Shown here piece after piece: positions 59,375 through 64,000 of a DNA stretch of 64,000 nucleotides. Location of the stretch: positions 3,906,001 through 3,970,000 of the forward strand of contig OX637295.1 of assembly GCA_951799445.1 (NCBI GenBank), given 5' to 3'. Below the pieces are notes generated by a model, which was given only the letters and a program-made list of their open reading frames with translations, was not told where the DNA came from and did no database searches. The stretch's first letter is position 1. Each line of letters begins with the position of its first letter. The translations under genes and the position numbers were made by a program. The stretch is from Pseudisothecium myosuroides. Its lineage: Eukaryota > Streptophyta > Bryopsida > Hypnales > Lembophyllaceae.

Positions 59375-59586
59375 TTACATGCTCTCACAAGTTTGGGGGA
59401 GTTCCGGGTTCTCCCTGCCATGAAGTTTGTGTGCTGATGTAGTTGGCCCCAGGAACGGTGGAATGTTGTTCAGGTCCGCATGGGGATGCGCGTTGTGGGA
59501 GGGCGGAGTTTGTAGGATCTTGCAAGTCACCGCTGTCTTCTCCGCGCCGATGTTTGCGGCCTACAGCAAATCCGAAGGCTCAGTCA

Positions 59587-60800
59587 ACGGATTCCCAAGT
59601 GAAGTCTATTCCGCCTAGCTAAAACATAAAGGAAATGCAGAGGAATAAGTTGAGAAAATGAACCTGAGTCGCTATGGGTAGGGACGTCAAAGATAGGAAC
59701 TGGTTGCTGCTCCACCCTCTCAGCTGCTAAATCGCTTCTTCCTTTTTTTTCAGTTCTACTGTAGGTTTCCAAGTCAGTGGTGACAATATTCGGCGAAGGA
59801 CCGGAAGCCATGCATTGACGAAGTTTGCGTGGAAAATGAACCTGTGACGGCGTTATCTGGGAAGTCGATTTTGAAGACTCCGGCCGCTGCTGCGTCAAAT
59901 TTTGTCCCCCCGCAACTGTCGAAGCCTTGCTCTCCTCCTGCAAGACCCAGGTTAGTAAACAATACCAACGCTTGCATGACAAGATCGCAGTGCAGCCAAA
60001 AAATCAGAAATGAGTTTTGGTTAGAACCAAGATGGACGTTTCTATTGTTTACGTGTTTCTTTGGATTCTTACATGGTGCTCGGTGGCTTTGCGTGTCCTC
60101 CTCCTTGCTTGCAAATCAGCTCCTTGTTTACAACCAAACAGCAATGATCAACCTAGTATGACCAATAAAAAAAATAGGGTGTCAAATCTTACCTGTCTTT
60201 CCGCTCCCAGGGTCTTCGTTGATCCTTACAAATCCTCGCAGTTCCCCAAGCGGCAGCTTCAGATTGTATCCGTCCCCTTGCTGTGGAAGGAGGCGTTTTT
60301 CTTTGGTTGCTTCCTGGTGATACGTAGGTGTTTCTTGAATGAGTTTGGTCCTATCTGCGTTCCCTTCCATGGAGTTCAGAGTTCCGTGAGTGCCCCTGCC
60401 CTTGATCACATGAAGGAAAAGCAAGAAAGAAATGAGGGTGGAGAAACTTACCTGTGTCCAAGATCGTAGGGTATTGGGTCTTGCTTGAAGCTTCTAGGTG
60501 TTCTTGATTCGATAGGTGCTTCTGTCTGCCCTCTTCATGTGACCCTTGATCTCCCAGTTGCAGTGCCTTTCTTGTATTGACGATGTACTGTTCTCTGGCA
60601 AGGCTAGTCAGGGCTTTGGCTGGATCAGGGAAAACAATAGTGCGAAGCTACTCATAGACCTCATTGCTGAAACCATGACCAGCTCCTTCAGTGCATCGTC
60701 CTGGATCCCAACCAAGAATTGCCGCTACATTACGATAATAGAATTGGCGGTAATTCTTGTTGGATGGGTGCTTGGGCAGCGCTCTATTCTTTGCCAGTTT
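59587..60800 (-). other. Possible spliced minus-strand gene inside the piggyBac element
   Basis: Several good minus-strand splice signals are seen: donors GACACAG|GTAAGT (about 60,451) and AAGACAG|GTAAGA (about 60,194), an acceptor with branch-point-like TACTAAC before CTTGCAG (about 59,949), and a further donor/acceptor pair near 59,670 and 59,620. The exon 60,195-60,400 is open and would end in EDPGSGKT. Two frames are open across the next exon, so the product is uncertain. No known domain is recognised. It could be leader exons of the transposase or a captured gene. Confidence 0.4.
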
Positions 60801-61974
60801 GGATCTAGAAGCCAAAATTAAAGCGTTTGTTCATGCACAAAAGAAGAAGACGGATTTGGCTCTCAGAGGCAGCATGGTTATGTAGAGCCCACTGGCGGAT
60901 GACTTCAGCTGCTGCAGCAACTGGAAGAAGAAGTAAGAGGGACGACAGATTGGAAGAGGATGCCATGTTGAGAGGTTTTGCACTTTGAATGGGGTGTTGC
61001 ATCTTGCTTTGTGTCCTCAATCCTTCATAACCATCCTTGTACATGAACGACTTCTGCATTCATTAGTGTTTGACTTGCTACTTCTGCAGTGTGGGTTGGG
61101 ACCGCCATGAATGAAGGTACCTACTGCAGGCATGGGGATGAAGGCATGTGTTTGATTCCCTTAGTTGTAGCATCTGAGCATTGCATTCGGGGAAGGTTAG
61201 CATCACAGGCAATTGTAAATGCAATGTCTTTAGAGTATTCCTCAAAGATTTGGGTATCTTTAGTGTTGTAAAGCCGCATGCTTCATACAAAGTGAATGAG
61301 GGCATGTGAGTGAAGCCCTTTGACTGATCTGTGAAGAGGTAGGCTACCATTGATGTAGCACGGATAGATTGAGAGCAATAACAAACCCAAAATTGTGTAA
61401 TTTCAGTTTTGTTTCAATTTTATTTCCACATTGGACTCACTTTTGTTGGTCCACAATTTGTTTCCTTGCTCTTCTTCTTGCAATGCTAGGGACAGTTTGG
61501 TTATTGGCTCGGTGATGGTGAGAGATGTTCAGCTGAACATGACCAACCCTGACACAAAGTTTTGTACTCATGAGCCATCCAGCCGTTGAACCTGGCAATT
61601 CTGTATTTTCTTGTCAGTTGCCTTTGCCAAACCCGGTGCATGTAGCCCGATTCCAATTCGTTTCTGAGTGGGAAAAGAACTAACGAGCTGGCCTTTAGTG
61701 ATGGGCAGTGTTCCAAACTGCACACGTGGCTATTTTGCATTGGTTTACGATAATGAACATTATAATCTTCAAGCACGAAATTGCAGCTTGCAACTTCCAA
61801 AAAATAAATCAAAGACATTCTACAATTAATTCCAATAATTATTCATGGGAACCTGTAGTAATAACAAAAAAGTACCCTTAAAAAAAAAAGGGGCAAAATT
61901 CTTTATTTCTTTAGGTCAGGCAGCCCGACTAATTAGGATAACGACCATAAAATGGTCGCTCGAGCGCTTAGGGG
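60801..61974. other. Right flank of the piggyBac element, no gene recognised
   Basis: A minus-strand frame at 60,805-61,059 has a Leu/Ala-rich stretch but no known domain. The last 60 bp before the end contain GGCAGCCCGA and the inverted phrase CGACCATAAAATGGTCG, close to the terminal repeat. Confidence 0.45.
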
Positions 61975-62061
61975 TTAAAAAACTCCAGAAAAAAATCATG
62001 AGTACTGTTTAAAATGCAACAAAACTGACAGGTGTTTCGTGCAATCACCCTTGTACTAGTC

Positions 62062-63525
62062 TTCAGGGTGAATGTAAGAAACACGTGTACTATTTTGTAT
62101 CACATCTTGCATGTTGATTTGTTTTTTGGCCATAACTTTTGCGTTTTGGCTCCAAATGACTCAAGATTTATTGGCAAAGTATTCATGACTATTATACACC
62201 TTGCCTACATTTTTTGGAATTTTCAAAAATAATTTATTGTCCAAAAAATAGCCCCCAATTTTATGTCACACTTGCCAATTTGGAGGATTTTAGAACTATT
62301 TAGTATCCAAAAAAATGAATTTTGAGTTGAAATTTTGAAAGGATGATCTTCTAGTAGACTTGTAGGGGTAAATGCAAGAAACACTTGTACTATTTTGCGT
62401 CACACCTTGCGTTTTGATTAGTTTTTTGACCATAACTTTTGCATTTTGGCTCCAAATGACTCAAGATTTATAGGTAAGGTACTCATGACTATTATACACC
62501 TTGCCTAATTTTTTTATAATTTTCAAAAATAATTTATTGTCTAAAGTAGCCCCTGATTTTATGTCACACTTGCCAATTTGGAGGTTTTTAGTACTATTTA
62601 GAACCCAAAAAACAAATTTTGAGCTGAAATTTGGAGGGGATGGTCTTCTAGTAGACTTGTAGCTATTGGGCAAAGGAATTCTAGAAATAATTAATTGTAT
62701 GTGGTGTGGAAGTCCACAAAATGCGCTTCTTTCTGTTTGCATTTCGTAATATATAAAATATTATTTTGGAGTTTTTTGGATGAATGACCATTTCCATAGA
62801 GTTGTTACAAATGGCCTATTTTCCTTTTATGTATTTATCTTTTTTTCTATTTTTAACTAATTAAAACATCAAAATATCTATTTTCTTGAGATTTGGCACT
62901 TTTCTAATTTTTTTGCTTAGAGAATTTTCTATGTAGTTCCTTTGATCTTAAAGGTGTATACATTAGCCATAATCTTTTTATTTTTTAAGAATTATTTTTC
63001 TAATTTTAAAGTATTGCAGAAAAAAATCATGAGTATTGTGAAAACGCAACAAAATTGCTAGGTGTTTCTTGCATTCACACGTAGCTATTGTCTAGAGGAA
63101 TTCTAGAAATAATTATTTGTATGTAGTGTAGAAGTCTACAAAGTGTGCTTTTTTTTTCTTGTATTTGGTAATATATAAAATATTATTTTGGAGCTTTTTC
63201 TGGATAAATGACCATCTCCATAGAGTTGTTACAAATGGCCAATTTTTATTTTATATGTTCACTTTTTTTTCCTATTTTTAACTAATTAAAACATCAAAGT
63301 ATCCATTTTCTTGAGATTTGGCACTTTTCTAGTTCTCTTGTTTAGAAAAATTTTCTATACATTTCCTTTGGTGGTTACCTTCATTTTAAAGGTGTATACA
63401 TTAGCCATATTTTTATTTTATTTTAAGAAAATCATTTTTCTAATTTTAAAGTGCTCCAAAAAAAATTCACAAGTATTGTTCAAAATGCAACAAAATCGAC
63501 AAGTGTTTTTTGCATTCACCCTTCA
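62062..63525. mobile_element. 4-bp-TSD family member interrupted by another
   Basis: The outer element 62,066-63,521 starts GGGTGAATGTAAGAAACACG and ends with the inverse of GGGTGAATGCAAAAAACACT, flanked by TTCA on both sides. Without its insert it is about 737 bp. Confidence 0.9.
62362..63084. mobile_element. 4-bp-TSD family member (715 bp), nested
   Basis: The element 62,366-63,080 starts GGGTAAATGCAAGAAACACT and ends with the inverse of GTGTGAATGCAAGAAACACC, flanked by GTAG on both sides. The host reads CTTGTAGCTATTG in uninterrupted relatives (for example near 53,878), so one GTAG is the duplication. Confidence 0.92.
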
Positions 63526-64000
63526 AAGTTTTACACAAGTCATAAATTAGTTGTAGCAAAATGGATTGGAAGTAGTGTTGCAAATTTGGATCCAAAATGG
63601 ATATTTTGGTTCAGAGAAGCCGACAAAGAGAGAAATTAATCCAACTTTTCTGTGTAGGGTGGCATGATTTAAGGGCTTACTCATATAGAGAGATCCACGT
63701 ACAATTTGCCTCAAGGACTCAACCAAGTGACATATTTGCATCAAAAATAATGCAAACCAATTCAAAACAGTGCAAAAAAAGTCCCATATATAGTGGTAAT
63801 GGACGTAGGAGTCATTGAGTAGTCATTCAAAATGAATGTTCACTCGTTGCTAAGTAATTAGTCAAAGTTGGCAAATGTGATTCAATATATGCTTAAAATA
63901 AAAAGGTTCATTTTTATCATATACACTTAAAAAAATATCATCCCAAAAATTCTAGCAAGTGACTATAGAAATAATTTTTGCCAACTTTAAACACCAAGTA
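63526..64000. other. No recognisable feature
   Basis: AT-rich sequence with short frames only and no terminal repeats or similarity to the rest of the window that I can see. Confidence 0.4.

Larger units (their letters stand above)
54228..61978. mobile_element. piggyBac element (7.7 kb) with transposase gene
   Basis: The body 54,232-61,974 starts CCCCTAAACGCCCGAGG and ends with the inverse of CCCCTAAGCGCTCGAGC, flanked by TTAA at 54,228-54,231 and 61,975-61,978. Related copies of its host carry a native TTAA at this point (for example TTTTAAAGTGC near 63,443), consistent with the TTAA target choice of piggyBac elements. Contents: transposase (57,149-59,179, minus), a Tc1-like foldback insert (56,108-56,884), and possible spliced exons at 59.6-60.8 kb. 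The element is larger than typical piggyBac copies of about 2.5 kb. Confidence 0.9.
53582..62054. mobile_element. 4-bp-TSD family member, host of the piggyBac element
   Basis: Starts GGGTCATTGCATGAAACACT (53,586) and ends with the inverse of GGGTGATTGCACGAAACACC (62,050), flanked by TTGT on both sides. Removing the 7.7-kb insertion and one TTAA leaves about 718 bp, the family length. The interior up to 54,227 and from 61,979 matches the related copies at 62,366 and 62,066. Confidence 0.9.

Overview
The window is about 64 kb of AT-rich, very repeat-dense eukaryotic nuclear DNA. Broken coding remnants point to a land plant: a split basic helix-loop-helix (bHLH) gene with a plant-type C-terminal ACT-like domain, and C-terminal scraps of a plant-type LINE reverse transcriptase. 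The mix of piggyBac, Tc1-like and CACTA-like DNA transposons makes me suspect a non-flowering lineage, but the species cannot be read from the sequence. No tRNA, rRNA, CRISPR or prokaryotic operon is visible. Arm pairings, terminal repeats and target duplications below were found by eye, so boundaries marked as approximate can be off by tens of bases.

The dominant structure is a giant imperfect inverted duplication. The left arm (about 3.53-31.7 kb) is repeated in reverse in the right arm (about 33.6-53.28 kb), around a spacer of about 1.9 kb. The inner ends of the arms carry exon 1 of the bHLH gene, on the + strand at 30,584-31,270 and as a broken minus-strand copy at 34,236-33,690. Exon 2, with helix 2 and the ACT-like domain, survives only in the spacer (33,579-33,088, minus). 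Neither copy is a complete gene. Older fragments of the same exon 1 lie further out in both arms (about 6.9-7.0 and 50.3-50.4 kb).

Because each arm serves as an empty-site control for the other, many transposon insertions can be defined almost to the base: (i) a TTAA-targeting family with CCCCTAAA ends; (ii) a family of about 0.7 kb with ends GGGTGATTGCAAGAAACAC and 4-bp target duplications; (iii) TA-duplicating elements with AGGTAG or CATAAC ends; (iv) CACTA-like elements; (v) short MITEs; (vi) extremely 5'-truncated LINE tails, some only about 30 bp long.

Outside the right arm, at 54,232-61,974, lies a 7.7-kb element flanked by TTAA. It encodes a piggyBac transposase on the minus strand (57,149-59,179). 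The DDD catalytic domain is intact. The C-terminal cysteine-rich domain follows in the same frame after one TAA stop. The ends of this element match those of the small TTAA elements in the arms, so it, or a sister copy, is the likely mobiliser. It sits inside a member of the 4-bp-TSD family and itself contains a Tc1/mariner-type foldback element, giving a three-level nest. The remaining intervals (about 0.94-3.1, 53.3-53.6 and 63.5-64 kb) show no recognisable gene.
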